Positions 52,540-61,215 of a stretch of 64,000 nucleotides of DNA are shown piece after piece (the stretch's first letter is position 1; the number at the start of each line of letters is the position of its first letter). The notes under the pieces are model-generated. The model ran no database searches, was not told where the DNA came from, and saw only the letters and a list, made by a program, of their open reading frames with translations. Position numbers and translations under genes: made by a program. Origin of the DNA: JAICMB01 sp963802915 (GTDB taxonomy: Bacteria > Acidobacteriota > Terriglobia > Bryobacterales > Bryobacteraceae); NCBI GenBank assembly GCA_963802915.1, contig CAWDKQ010000007.1:434001-498000 (forward strand). The letters run 5' to 3'.

Positions 52540-53071
52540 TGCGCCGCCCGCGCCAATCGCAATCGGTATGAGTGTCTCCCGCATGATCAGCCGCAACACG
52601 TCCTTTTTGGGGCACCCAGTGCCATGCGGATTCCAATCTCCATCGTGCGGAGCGCAACGCGGTACGCCAGGACTCCGTAAATTCCGATTGCACCCAAGGT
52701 TAACGCTAGAAAGGCGAAAAACTCGCCTGCGTGGCGAACATGCGATCCGCGACTCAATTGGTTTCGAATCGCTTCGCTTAGCGCTGACCCCATTGACGGT
52801 GGCGTCGTTGTCGATCGACTCTATTTCACGCTGGATTGCCGGCGTCAATGTCGTAGGTTCATTCGCCGCTCGTAAATGCAGCACGCAGGAAGCCCTCCCT
52901 GGGTTCTGCCACATTGTGAAAAACGGAATCCCGGAGCAGCATGACATCGATCAAGCTGAAAAGGGCAGTATTGGCTCCGATGCCCAATGCGAGCGAAAGG
53001 ATCGCGACAGCAGTGAAGGCCGGCGTTTTCGCCAGAACGCGGAGTGCGTAGCGCAGATCCTGCCATATCAT
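52540..53071 (-). pseudogene. Decayed MacB-type permease (ADOP), large internal deletion
   Basis: Begins at ATG 53071 with a standard ADOP N-terminus (IWQDLRYALRVLAKTPAFTA, ILSLALGIGANTALFSLIDVML), but after about 55 residues jumps to the periplasmic end of the second unit (IQREIESIDNDATVNGV) and then, in shifting frames, to the last membrane region (LTLGAIGIYGVLAYRVALRTMEIGIRMALGAP). Several hundred codons are missing, and at least two frame changes remain. The ATG overlaps the stop of the intact permease upstream (ATGA), so this was once a coupled permease pair. Confidence 0.85.
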
Positions 53072-55485
53072 TCCCATCGCAGCACCACCATGGGATCCAC
53101 CTGGATCGCCCTCCGCGCCGGTACCGCTGCCGCGACCAGTGACACAATGACCAGCAGCACCGCGACGAAACCGAATGTGAGCGGATCCACCGGCTTTACG
53201 CCAAACAGAAATCCCGCGAGCACGCGCGTAGCTCCCAGTGCGCCAACGATTCCCACAACCACGCCGGCCAGCGCCTGCAAACCCGCCTGCCACATCACGG
53301 AGCCGAGCACATTCGAACCACTCGCGCCCAGCGCCATCCGAATTCCGATCTCGCGCCTTCGCTGCGCCACCGAATATGCGGTCACGCCATAGATGCCCAC
53401 CCCGGCCAGCATCAGAGCGAGCGCCGCGAATGCCCCGATCAGAACCATGTGAAAACGCGGAGTCGCGAGATCCTCGTCGAGCAAGACATCCATGGTCGCG
53501 ATCCGCTCCAGCGGCTGATCGCGATCGACGCTTAACACCGCTGCCCGCAGCGCCGGGGCGATTCGCGAGACCGGAGCGTTACTTCGTAGGACCAGCGCAA
53601 GATTCTCGAACAGATTCAGCGTGTACGGGACAAACATTTCCGCGCTAGCTTCCGATTTCGCACCCTCGAATTTTATGTCCCCGACAACGCCGACAATCGT
53701 GGCCGGCGCCCGGTCCCACTTCACCCTGCGTCCCAGCGGTTCTGAGGAGTTCGGCGGCTCATGCGGCCAGTAGCGGCGTACGAAAGCCTCATTGACTATG
53801 AGCGCGGAGCCGCCCCGATCCGCGTCTGTCAGCAGTCGGCCGCGCTTCAGCGGGATGCCCATGATTCGGAAGTAATCCGTCGTCACCGTTCGATAAGCCG
53901 CCGCCGCGTTCGGATTCACACCTTCAATCTCAATTCCACCCAGCGAGACTACGCTTCCGTTCGCTACAGGCACCGAGTTCGTGACCGCGGCCGCCTCAAC
54001 ACCGGGAATGCGCTGGACGCGGCTCACGATTTCTTCGATGAATCTGGCGCGTTGTGGCATGTCCGGATATTTCGCTTTCGGAAGTGTCAACCCTGCCGTG
54101 ACCACGCGGTCCGGGTGGAAGCCGAGATCCACGCTGCGTAGGCTCAGGAACGTTCGGATCAGCAACCCCGAGCCCGTTAGCAGCACCAGCGTCAGCGCGA
54201 CTTCGATTACCACCAGCGCGCCCCGCAATCGCCGGCCCTCTTTCATGGACCGTACGCGCGTAGCATTCAAAGCCGGGAGAATGCCAAACAACAGACCGGT
54301 AAGCAGAGCCAGCGCGAATGCGAACCCAAAGGCCCGCAGGTCGACCGTCATTTCCTTGGTTCGAGGCAGCATGCCAGCCGGCATCGCGGCGACCAGCAGC
54401 GCCAGACACCAGCGCGCAAAGAGCACTCCTGCAATGCCTCCGATAAACGCTAGCAGCACGCTCTCGGTCAACAACTGACGGACCAGGCGGACGCGGCTTG
54501 CTCCAAGCATGGCGCGCATCGAGAGTTCCTTTTGCCTCGCCGTCGCTCGCGCCAGGAGAAGATTGGCAACATTCGCGCAGCAGATCAGAAGAACGCATCC
54601 GACCGCGCCGAGCAAAACTACCATCGCCGGTCGCGCGTCATGCGAGACCTCCTCTGCGAGCGGTGTCAGTTCCACTCCTTTCCCCTTGTTGGTTCGTGGT
54701 TTCTCCTTTTCCAGCCCTGCGGCGATCGCGGACATGTCTGCCTGAGCCTGCGCCAGCGTAATGCCCGGCCTCAGCCGCCCTGCCGACTGAAACACCGTGA
54801 ACTTGAAGCGCTCACCCTGCAGCGTGTGCGACATCGTGACATAGCATTCCGGATTCTTCTCGAGACCCGGCAGCACGGGATGAAAACCTGGCGCCACCAC
54901 TCCGATGATCTGGTGCGGCACTCCGTCCACCTGAACCATGTGGCCGATCACCCCTCGATCGGACGCGAAAGCTCGCTGCCAGAAGGCGTGGCTCAGCACG
55001 ATCACGCGATCGTCACCGGGCCGGTCCTCTTGCGGAAGAAAGCCGCGTCCTAAAATCGTGCGCGCGCCGAAAAGGCGGAAAAAGTCCGGAGTAACAGCAG
55101 CAGCTTCCATCCGTCGCGGCTCGCCGGCGCCGGACATGTTCAGCCGGAATGGCGACCAGCCAGCTAAGGCGTCAAAAGTTCGATTCCGTTCCGACCAGCG
55201 GGCGAAATCGCCATTAGTGGCGAGCCAATGACGCATTGCCCGCACGGCGTTGGGATCCACGAATTGGTTGTAATCGAGATTTCGTTGCGTCTCCCAGATC
55301 ACCACCAGCCGGGAGCTATCGGCATAAGGCAAAGGCCGAAGCAGCACCGCGTCCACAACGCTGAATATCGCGGTGTTCGCTCCCAACCCTAAAGCCAGCG
55401 CCGCAACTGCGGCCGCTGTAAACCCCCGATTGCGGAGCAGGCATCGGATGGCAAAACGCAGATCCTGAACAACAGTCCGGAACAT
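53068..55485 (-). CDS. MacB/FtsX-type permease (ADOP family)
   Basis: An 805-residue permease with the duplicated FtsX/MacB plan and no cytoplasmic prefix. N-terminal helix: AVAALALGLGANTAIFSVVDAVLLRP. First unit ends VLLICCANVANLLLARATARQKELSMRAMLG; second ends ALMLAGVGIYGVTAYSVAQRRREIGIRMALGASGSNVL, with the last helix before RRAIQVDPMVVLRWE. No adaptor, ATPase or PadR gene is nearby, so it is an orphan in this window. Its stop overlaps the start of a decayed second permease. The substrate is unknown. Confidence 0.92.
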   Translation of the reverse strand: MFRTVVQDLRFAIRCLLRNRGFTAAAVAALALGLGANTAIFSVVDAVLLRPLPYADSSRLVVIWETQRNLDYNQFVDPNAVRAMRHWLATNGDFARWSERNRTFDALAGWSPFRLNMSGAGEPRRMEAAAVTPDFFRLFGARTILGRGFLPQEDRPGDDRVIVLSHAFWQRAFASDRGVIGHMVQVDGVPHQIIGVVAPGFHPVLPGLEKNPECYVTMSHTLQGERFKFTVFQSAGRLRPGITLAQAQADMSAIAAGLEKEKPRTNKGKGVELTPLAEEVSHDARPAMVVLLGAVGCVLLICCANVANLLLARATARQKELSMRAMLGASRVRLVRQLLTESVLLAFIGGIAGVLFARWCLALLVAAMPAGMLPRTKEMTVDLRAFGFAFALALLTGLLFGILPALNATRVRSMKEGRRLRGALVVIEVALTLVLLTGSGLLIRTFLSLRSVDLGFHPDRVVTAGLTLPKAKYPDMPQRARFIEEIVSRVQRIPGVEAAAVTNSVPVANGSVVSLGGIEIEGVNPNAAAAYRTVTTDYFRIMGIPLKRGRLLTDADRGGSALIVNEAFVRRYWPHEPPNSSEPLGRRVKWDRAPATIVGVVGDIKFEGAKSEASAEMFVPYTLNLFENLALVLRSNAPVSRIAPALRAAVLSVDRDQPLERIATMDVLLDEDLATPRFHMVLIGAFAALALMLAGVGIYGVTAYSVAQRRREIGIRMALGASGSNVLGSVMWQAGLQALAGVVVGIVGALGATRVLAGFLFGVKPVDPLTFGFVAVLLVIVSLVAAAVPARRAIQVDPMVVLRWE

Positions 55486-55605
55486 GCTTTGCCAGCTTTG
55501 ATTCCTAGATTAGCTTAATTACAGGGTGCTCAAGAATGCGGATATCGCAACGCAAATTGCAGTGCAAAAATAAATCGATCTCGATTTCCCGCCTTCTCAA
55601 CAACT

Positions 55606-55920
55606 TATAATCTGCCGCTCACCTGGATCGCACGCCCGTTCCGTAAAGTGAATTCAGAAGACGGCTCACGGGAGCTGTGCATTCGAGACGGTGATGTACC
55701 TTTCGTGGCCACGAATCTTCACCGCAACTTAGTGCCGGGTCGCGAGGGGCTGAAAAGCAGTTCCAGCGCTTGATCTGGCCGGGTTGCAACCCGCGGTGGA
55801 CCCAACCACCGGCACGACCTTAAGGTGGTTCTTTCGGAACTATAATCCGACGGGTGCTTCGGACCCGAAGGAGCCGCCTCAAGGGTAAACGGAGATCGTA
55901 AGTCCGTGAATTTTCAATCG
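55606..55920 (+). ncRNA. Candidate structured RNA
   Basis: The 466-bp gap 55486-55951 has no convincing gene. A perfect -10 box TATAAT lies at 55606-55611, with no clear -35. Downstream, hairpins follow closely: CGGGT/ACCCG (55780-55793), GGTGG/CCACC (55795-55810), GTTC/GAAC (55828-55840) and CGGGT/ACCCG with a CTTCGG loop (55851-55867). A weak terminator-like ACGGA/TCCGT hairpin followed by ATTTT closes the region near 55910. I could not match it to tmRNA, RNase P, 6S or a riboswitch class. Strand and boundaries are guesses. Confidence 0.3.
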
Positions 55921-55951
55921 AACGAGGCCGTAGTGTCTCTAACGTCGGCGG

Positions 55952-56482
55952 CTAAACCGGGGGCTGCTCCAGAACGCAGATATCGCGCAAATTGCGATAG
56001 TCTTCCGCGTAATCCAAACCGTAGCCGATCACAAATTCATCAGGAATCTGAAACCCGACATAGGACACCTGTACCGGCCGCAAACGCCGCTCTGGCTTAT
56101 CCAAAAGCGTCGCGATGCGCAGCGACTTCGGTTTGCGCTGCTCCATCACATTCAGCAGATAACTCAACGTGACGCCGCTGTCCACAATATCTTCGACGAT
56201 CAACACGTTGTGGTTTTCAATGGATACGTCGAGGTCTTTGGTCACTCGCACCTGGCCGGACGATGTTTTACCCCGGCCATAGCTCGAAATTCCCATGAAT
56301 TCGATGCGTGTGGGAGTCTTGATCGCGCGTGCCAGATCGGCCAGGAACATAAACGCGCCCTTGAGGATCGCAACCAGGTACAACGGACCGTCAGGATAAT
56401 CCGCCGAAATCTGCTCTCCCATCTCGCGAATGCGCTGCTGGATTTGCTGCTCCGAGAGGAAAACGCGCGGCGGTGTGGACAT
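55952..56482 (-). CDS. hpt: Hypoxanthine phosphoribosyltransferase
   Basis: A 176-residue purine-salvage enzyme that joins hypoxanthine or guanine to PRPP. The PRPP-binding signature is VLIVEDIVDSGVTLSYLL, with the two acidic residues and glycine-rich turn. Also visible are LVAILKGAFMFLADL, the flexible-loop Ser-Tyr in MGISSYGRGKTSSG, and the base-binding Lys/Val region (RPVQVSYVGFQIPDEFVIGYGLDYAEDYRNL), all typical of Hpt. It is followed by 3 bp and then the M15-like gene upstream on the same strand, so the two are probably co-transcribed. Confidence 0.95.
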   Translation of the reverse strand: MSTPPRVFLSEQQIQQRIREMGEQISADYPDGPLYLVAILKGAFMFLADLARAIKTPTRIEFMGISSYGRGKTSSGQVRVTKDLDVSIENHNVLIVEDIVDSGVTLSYLLNVMEQRKPKSLRIATLLDKPERRLRPVQVSYVGFQIPDEFVIGYGLDYAEDYRNLRDICVLEQPPV

Positions 56483-56485
56483 TCG

Positions 56486-57364
56486 CTAGTCCGCGGTCTG
56501 TAACCGCGTGCTGCCCGGTCCGATGTGAATATGCGCTCCGGTCGCCTTGCCCGGAATCGCGTGGGAAAACGCATAGAAGGGGATTTTCTTCGCCTTCAGG
56601 TAGCTCATCAGCCACTGCCCCTCTTTCTGATCCGGACTGACGGCCACGTCGACGCGTCCACGATGATCGAAGCCGAGCGCGCGATGCACATCGGTTTCGC
56701 CGTCGGCGCTGATCGGAAGCGGCTTCTCGAATTTCTTTTCGAAAGCCGATTCGATCGGTTTCAGGTCCTTCCCCTCATTGAAAAGGCCGTTCCCTTCGAA
56801 GTGCTCCATCCCGCCCGCGAAAGCGCTGGTCGCGCCAGCGGACAAGGTATCCATGGCGCGTTCGGACCGGGCCATGGCGGCCATCTCGGTGATCAGGTCC
56901 GCCCGCGTATGCGCCAGGGTCAAAGACATGGTGCGCATGTTCATCTCGTCCTGCAAGCCCGACACCGAATTTCTCGCGATGATGCCTTCGTCCACCAGCT
57001 TGTTCGCGTCGTTAATGCGCTGCTGCTGCCGGTCGACCCGTCGCTGCGCGGCCGCAATCATCTCGTTGGCCGTCTCTTCCGTAATGCTGGAGAGCGGGAG
57101 TTTGCCGTAAAGCGTGTTTTCGAGGATGACCTCGTCCTGCGCGTCGTCCAGATCCCGCTGCGCCTGCTCCAGGCGGATGCGCGGAAGCGCCCCCATCCCG
57201 ACTAGCGAGCTGATGCGGAGCAATTGATCCTTGGCGAGCCGGATTGAATTCGTCGCCGCGGTTTCATTGATCTGCGCGCTCAAGGTGTCGGCCGGAACTT
57301 GAGCTCCCAGGGAGAGCGCGAAGGTGACGCCGGAGAGCAGGGATATCGCACAAAAATGCCGCAT
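56486..57364 (-). CDS. Exported coiled-coil protein with M15-like peptidase end
   Basis: A 292-residue exported protein with a signal peptide (ISLLSGVTFALSLGAQ). Residues 25-190 are predicted coiled coil (RLEQAQRDLDDAQDEV, ETANEMIAAAQRRVDRQQQRIND). The C-terminal 80 residues look like a D-Ala-D-Ala carboxypeptidase or M15-type zinc site: TDVHRALGFDHRGRVDVA, then GAHIHIGPG, giving His, Asp and HxH in the order of the family. I infer cell-wall-related activity, but the fold call rests on a short pattern. It is divergent from rsfS, with 42 bp between the starts proposed here. Confidence 0.65.
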   Translation of the reverse strand: MRHFCAISLLSGVTFALSLGAQVPADTLSAQINETAATNSIRLAKDQLLRISSLVGMGALPRIRLEQAQRDLDDAQDEVILENTLYGKLPLSSITEETANEMIAAAQRRVDRQQQRINDANKLVDEGIIARNSVSGLQDEMNMRTMSLTLAHTRADLITEMAAMARSERAMDTLSAGATSAFAGGMEHFEGNGLFNEGKDLKPIESAFEKKFEKPLPISADGETDVHRALGFDHRGRVDVAVSPDQKEGQWLMSYLKAKKIPFYAFSHAIPGKATGAHIHIGPGSTRLQTAD

Positions 57365-57406
57365 TAGGACATTTCCATTGTATCATCGTAGTCAGGAGAA
57401 CATCTT

Positions 57407-57808
57407 ATTCGAGAGCAAGGTAACGCCGCTCACGTTTTAGATCCGGAACGAACCGCCCCGCAGACTGATACCCCGCCATGGCTCACGGCAGTCAGAGCCG
57501 CAGAATCGAAAAAGGCAACCGGCATTCGCGTACTCGATATGCGCGAAGTCACGTCTTTTGCCGACTACTTCGTCATTTGCACGGGGGCGAATCCACGCCA
57601 GATCCAGGCCATCACCGAAGAGATCGGGCTGCAGCTTCAGAAGCAAGGCGAGTATCCCATGAACGTCGAAGGCTTCGACGCCGCCGAATGGGTCCTGGCG
57701 GATTATGGGAACTACTTGATCCACGTCTTCTCGGCGAAGGCTCGGGAGTATTACGATCTTGAAAGATTGTGGCGGCATTCTAAGGACGTTGAGATTCCCG
57801 CTGCTTAG
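57407..57808 (+). CDS. rsfS: Ribosome silencing factor RsfS
   Basis: A 133-residue protein that binds ribosomal protein uL14 and blocks subunit joining when nutrients fall. The family core is plain: MREVTSFADYFVICTGANPRQIQAITEEI, then GFDAAEWVLADYGNYLIHVFSAKAREYYDLERLW. The usual N-terminal helix (AVRAAESKKATGIRVLD) is encoded upstream of the first ATG at 57539, so that ATG would remove a needed part. No ATG, GTG or TTG exists in the extended frame before the stop near 57388. ATT 57407 has AGGAG 8 bases upstream and gives a normal length, so it is the likely start. Confidence 0.8.
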   Translation: MREQGNAAHVLDPERTAPQTDTPPWLTAVRAAESKKATGIRVLDMREVTSFADYFVICTGANPRQIQAITEEIGLQLQKQGEYPMNVEGFDAAEWVLADYGNYLIHVFSAKAREYYDLERLWRHSKDVEIPAA

Positions 57809-58397
57809 CAGCGTCCTGTTTTTGCTCACGGGATCGGCCGCGGAAATTCCTCAGGGCACGCATGTGCTTCTGAGAATGGTGAACTCGGTCAGCACCCGCA
57901 CCGCGCAAGCCGGCGACACGGTTTATATGCGGACCGCGAGCCCTATCGCGCTCGATGGCCGTATCATTGTACCGGTTGGCAGTTACGTGTCGGGAACCGT
58001 TTCCGATGCACGGCGAAGCGGCCGCGTTTCCGGACGCGCCGAACTCGGGATTCACATCGATACTCTGACGTTCCCAAGCGGTCAGGTGGTTAAAATCTCG
58101 CCACACCTGACGTCGGTCGATTCGAACGGGTCCGACCAGAAGGTTCTCACGAACGAGAACCAGATCAAACAAGGCTCCTCTCACATGCAGGATGCAGCGC
58201 GAATCGCGATTCTGGGGGGTACGGGAGCCGGTATCGGCGGAGTGGCGGATCGTAGCTGGACAGGCGCGGGAATCGGCGCGGGCGCGGGAAGCGCGGTCGG
58301 CCTCGCCACCGTTCTCATGACACGGGGCAAAGAAGTGGAGTTGAGGCAAGGCTCTACGTTCGACGTGGTCTTCGACCGGCCCATCTCCATCGAATAG
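57789..58397 (+). CDS. Exported glycine-rich protein
   Basis: A 202-residue product from TTG 57789, overlapping the rsfS end by 20 bases. The start gives a signal peptide (RFPLLSSVLFLLTGSAA); a TTG at 57759 is the alternative. The mature part begins EIPQGTHVLLRMVNSVSTRTAQAGDTVYMRTASPI, a beta-rich segment seen in acidobacterial secreted proteins, and continues with IIVPVGSYVSGTVSDARRSGRVSGRAEL. A glycine-zipper-like helix follows (ILGGTGAGIGGVADRSWTGAGIGAGAGSAVGL), which could insert in a membrane. Function unknown. Confidence 0.75.
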   Translation: MRFPLLSSVLFLLTGSAAEIPQGTHVLLRMVNSVSTRTAQAGDTVYMRTASPIALDGRIIVPVGSYVSGTVSDARRSGRVSGRAELGIHIDTLTFPSGQVVKISPHLTSVDSNGSDQKVLTNENQIKQGSSHMQDAARIAILGGTGAGIGGVADRSWTGAGIGAGAGSAVGLATVLMTRGKEVELRQGSTFDVVFDRPISIE

Positions 58398-58554
58398 TAT
58401 TGCCCTTGCGGTGTCCGTTCGCTGTCGTGGATTCTCACCATCCTGCGGAACCGCGCTGCGTAAGCAAGCGGAGATTGCCGACAATTATTTCACGGACCCG
58501 TAAACGATGGATGGATACTCGCGTTAGTGAGTAAAGGCTGAGCTATCATACGCT

Positions 58555-59955
58555 TTGGCCCTACGTTTCTATAACACCCTCACCCAGAGTGTCGAAGAAT
58601 TCGTCCCCCTGGACGGCAAGACCGTGCGCATGTACACCTGCGGCCCGACGGTCTACAATTACGCCCACATCGGCAACCTGAGAACGTTCACGTTTGAGGA
58701 CGTTTTGAGGCGCTGGCTGCGCGCCCGCGGCTATCAACTCGACCACGTCATGAACATCACCGACGTGGAAGATAAGATCATTCGAAAAGCCCTCGAACAG
58801 CACAAAACCATCCGGCAGTACACGGAACAGTATACGCAAGCATTTCTTGAAGACACCGCAACCCTGCGTCTGGAGCGGCCCGAACGCTTGGCGAAAGCCA
58901 CCGAGCACATCGACGACATGGTCAAAGCCGTCGAGAAACTCGGTCAAAAAGGCTTCACGTACCGCAGCGATGGCTCGACTTACTACCGGATCGAAAAATT
59001 TCCGGAATATGGCAAGCTCTCGCATAACGATTTCAGCGGTGTGCGGGCCGGGGCTCGCGTCGACCAGGATGAATACGACAAAGCTGACGCTCGCGACTTC
59101 GTTTTGTGGAAAGCCCCCAAAGACGGCGAGCCGTTCTGGGAAACGCCCATTGGACCCGGCCGTCCCGGCTGGCATATCGAATGTTCCGTGATGGCGATGA
59201 AATATCTCGGCGAGACTCTCGACATCCATTGCGGCGGCGTCGATCTGATTTTCCCGCATCACGAAAACGAAATCGCGCAATCGGAGGCGATCACAGGCAA
59301 GCCGTTCGCACGCTTCTGGCTGCATTCCGAGTTTCTGAATGTGGACGCCCAGAAGATGGCGAAATCGGCGGGCAATTTCTATACCTTGCGCGATCTGCTC
59401 GCCATGGGCTACGCGCCCGAAGCGGTTCGTTATCTCCTGCTGTCAGTCCCCTATCGCAAGAAGCTGAACTTCACATTCGACGGTTTACAGGCCGCGGCGA
59501 CTGCCATCGACCGGCTGCGAAATTTCAAACTACGCCTCGATACGGACAAGTTCGGCGATGGCACAAACGAGCAGATCGAAGGCCGCACCCAGGCGGCACT
59601 GCAGAAATTCGAAGACAGCCTGGACGACGATCTCAACACTGCCGAGGCTCTTGGCGCGATTTTCGAATACGTCCGCGACGTCAACACGGCGATGGATAAC
59701 GGAGAATTTCTAGCGGGCAATCTCCCCAGCGCGTTGAATCTCTTTATCCGCTTCGATGCCATTGTCGATGTGCTGCGTCCAAGTCAGAAAGAAGAAGGCC
59801 TGCCCGACTCCGAAGTGGAGAAGCTGATCGAAGAGAGAGTGCAGGCCAAAAAAGCCAAGAATTTCGCGCGTTCCGATGAAATCCGAAAGCAGCTTTTGGA
59901 AGCCGGTGTGATCCTGGAGGACACCAAAGAAGGCACGCGCTGGAAACGGAAATGA
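58555..59955 (+). CDS. cysS: Cysteinyl-tRNA synthetase
   Basis: A 466-residue class I tRNA synthetase that charges tRNA-Cys. The zinc-binding Cys in MYTCGPTVYNYAHIGNLRTF is followed by the HIGH-like AHIGN. Further zinc ligands are in HIECSVMAM and GVDLIFPHHENEIAQSEA. The KMSKS loop is KMAKS near residue 268. The anticodon-binding DALR-type part and a C-terminal RAKKAKNFARSDEIRKQLLEAGV follow. TTG 58555 is the start; no ATG lies close. The stop overlaps the next ATG (ATGA), coupling it to a Cys/Met PLP enzyme. Confidence 0.96.
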   Translation: MALRFYNTLTQSVEEFVPLDGKTVRMYTCGPTVYNYAHIGNLRTFTFEDVLRRWLRARGYQLDHVMNITDVEDKIIRKALEQHKTIRQYTEQYTQAFLEDTATLRLERPERLAKATEHIDDMVKAVEKLGQKGFTYRSDGSTYYRIEKFPEYGKLSHNDFSGVRAGARVDQDEYDKADARDFVLWKAPKDGEPFWETPIGPGRPGWHIECSVMAMKYLGETLDIHCGGVDLIFPHHENEIAQSEAITGKPFARFWLHSEFLNVDAQKMAKSAGNFYTLRDLLAMGYAPEAVRYLLLSVPYRKKLNFTFDGLQAAATAIDRLRNFKLRLDTDKFGDGTNEQIEGRTQAALQKFEDSLDDDLNTAEALGAIFEYVRDVNTAMDNGEFLAGNLPSALNLFIRFDAIVDVLRPSQKEEGLPDSEVEKLIEERVQAKKAKNFARSDEIRKQLLEAGVILEDTKEGTRWKRK

Positions 59956-61133
59956 AATTAGAAACAAAGGCTGTACATGCGGGCGATCGCAAAAAACCCG
60001 CTGCTTCCATTCCGGTAACGACGCCGATTTATGGCGCCACAACTTACCTCTACGAGAGCACCGCGCAACTGGATCGCGTGATGGGCCGTGAAGAGGAAGG
60101 ATTCTCCTACGCCCGGTACGACAACCCGACCACCGTTGCGCTCGAAGAATTAATGACCACGCTCGAAAACGGGCATGGCTCGCTCGCGTGCGCATCGGGT
60201 ATGACCGCCGTGCACATAGCTCTTCTCGGCGCTCTAACCGACCGGAATAAGGCCGTACTGGCCTCGAATGCTCTGTATGGCGCTTCCACGGCTATGCTCA
60301 ATAATGTTTTAGAGCCGCTAGGTATCGACGTCTCTTTCGTCGACATCTGCGATCTGGCCGCGGTGGAAGCGAAAATCGCCGAACACAAACCCGGCTGCAT
60401 CCTGATGGAGACCATCTCGAACCCGCTTTTGCGGGTGGGTGAGATCGATCGCATCGCCGAGATGGCGCGCGCCAACGGAGCCGCCCTGGTCGTCGACAAC
60501 ACCTTCGCGACCCCCTTGATGATCCGTCCGCTCGAAATGGGAGCGCACATCGTGGTTCACAGCCTGACCAAATTCCTGGCTGGCCACGGCGACGTGCTTG
60601 GCGGGATCATCGTGGCCGACAGCGAGCACACCAACGTGTTGCGGACCATGTCCCGGACTATCGGACCTGTGCTCGGGCCGTTTGAAGCCTACCTGACGAT
60701 GCGCGGCATCAAAACTTTTGCCCTTCGGATGGAGCGCCAATGCGCAAATGCCTGCCGCATCGCCAGCTGGCTGGCCTCGCATCCCGGAGTCGAGAAAGTG
60801 CATTACCTGGCCGATTCCAAGCATCCGGATGCGGCTGTAATCCAGCGCCTGCTGCCGAACGGACCATATGGCGCGATCGTCACATTCGAGGTCAAGGGCG
60901 GCAGGAAGGAAGATGTCTTCCGGTTCATGGACCGCCTGAACCTGGTGGTGCGCGGGACTTCCCTCGGAGACGTTCACAGCCTGGTACTCTATCCGGCGAT
61001 TGCGTCGCATCGCGACATATCGCCGAAGCAGCGTGCCCGGCTCGGAATTCACGACGGCGTGGTCCGCCTTTGCGCCGGGATCGAAGCGGTTGAAGACATC
61101 ATCTTCGACCTCGACCAGGCATTGAGTTCATAA
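59952..61133 (+). CDS. Cys/Met metabolism PLP enzyme (cystathionine synthase/lyase type)
   Basis: A 393-residue PLP enzyme of the cystathionine gamma-synthase/methionine gamma-lyase group. Motifs: YSYARYDNPT-like FSYARYDNPTTVALEELM, CASGMTAVH for phosphate binding, DNTFATPLMIRPLEMGAHIVVHSLTKFLAGHGDVLGG with the Schiff-base Lys, and VRGTSLGDVHSLVLYPA. Members catalyse gamma- or beta-elimination or replacement, and sequence alone does not separate them. The overlap with cysS (ATGA) links it to sulfur amino-acid supply. I therefore give no gene symbol. Confidence 0.9.
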   Translation: MKLETKAVHAGDRKKPAASIPVTTPIYGATTYLYESTAQLDRVMGREEEGFSYARYDNPTTVALEELMTTLENGHGSLACASGMTAVHIALLGALTDRNKAVLASNALYGASTAMLNNVLEPLGIDVSFVDICDLAAVEAKIAEHKPGCILMETISNPLLRVGEIDRIAEMARANGAALVVDNTFATPLMIRPLEMGAHIVVHSLTKFLAGHGDVLGGIIVADSEHTNVLRTMSRTIGPVLGPFEAYLTMRGIKTFALRMERQCANACRIASWLASHPGVEKVHYLADSKHPDAAVIQRLLPNGPYGAIVTFEVKGGRKEDVFRFMDRLNLVVRGTSLGDVHSLVLYPAIASHRDISPKQRARLGIHDGVVRLCAGIEAVEDIIFDLDQALSS

Positions 61134-61215
61134 GGAGATGCTCCGGGAGAACATTTCCACGGAACTTACGGCGCGGCTTGGCCGTTCTCCTATCAGATGG
61201 GCCCGGATTCCAATA

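Noticed and set aside
55840..55915. Glycine riboswitch
   Set aside because: A short CCGAAGGAG and AGGGTAAACGGA recall the motif, but the flanking stems and tandem layout are absent and no downstream glycine gene is on that strand.
55640..55920. tmRNA, RNase P RNA or group II intron remnant
   Set aside because: None of the conserved core sequences (tag frame and tRNA-like end, GAGGAAAGTCC core, domain V) could be recognised.
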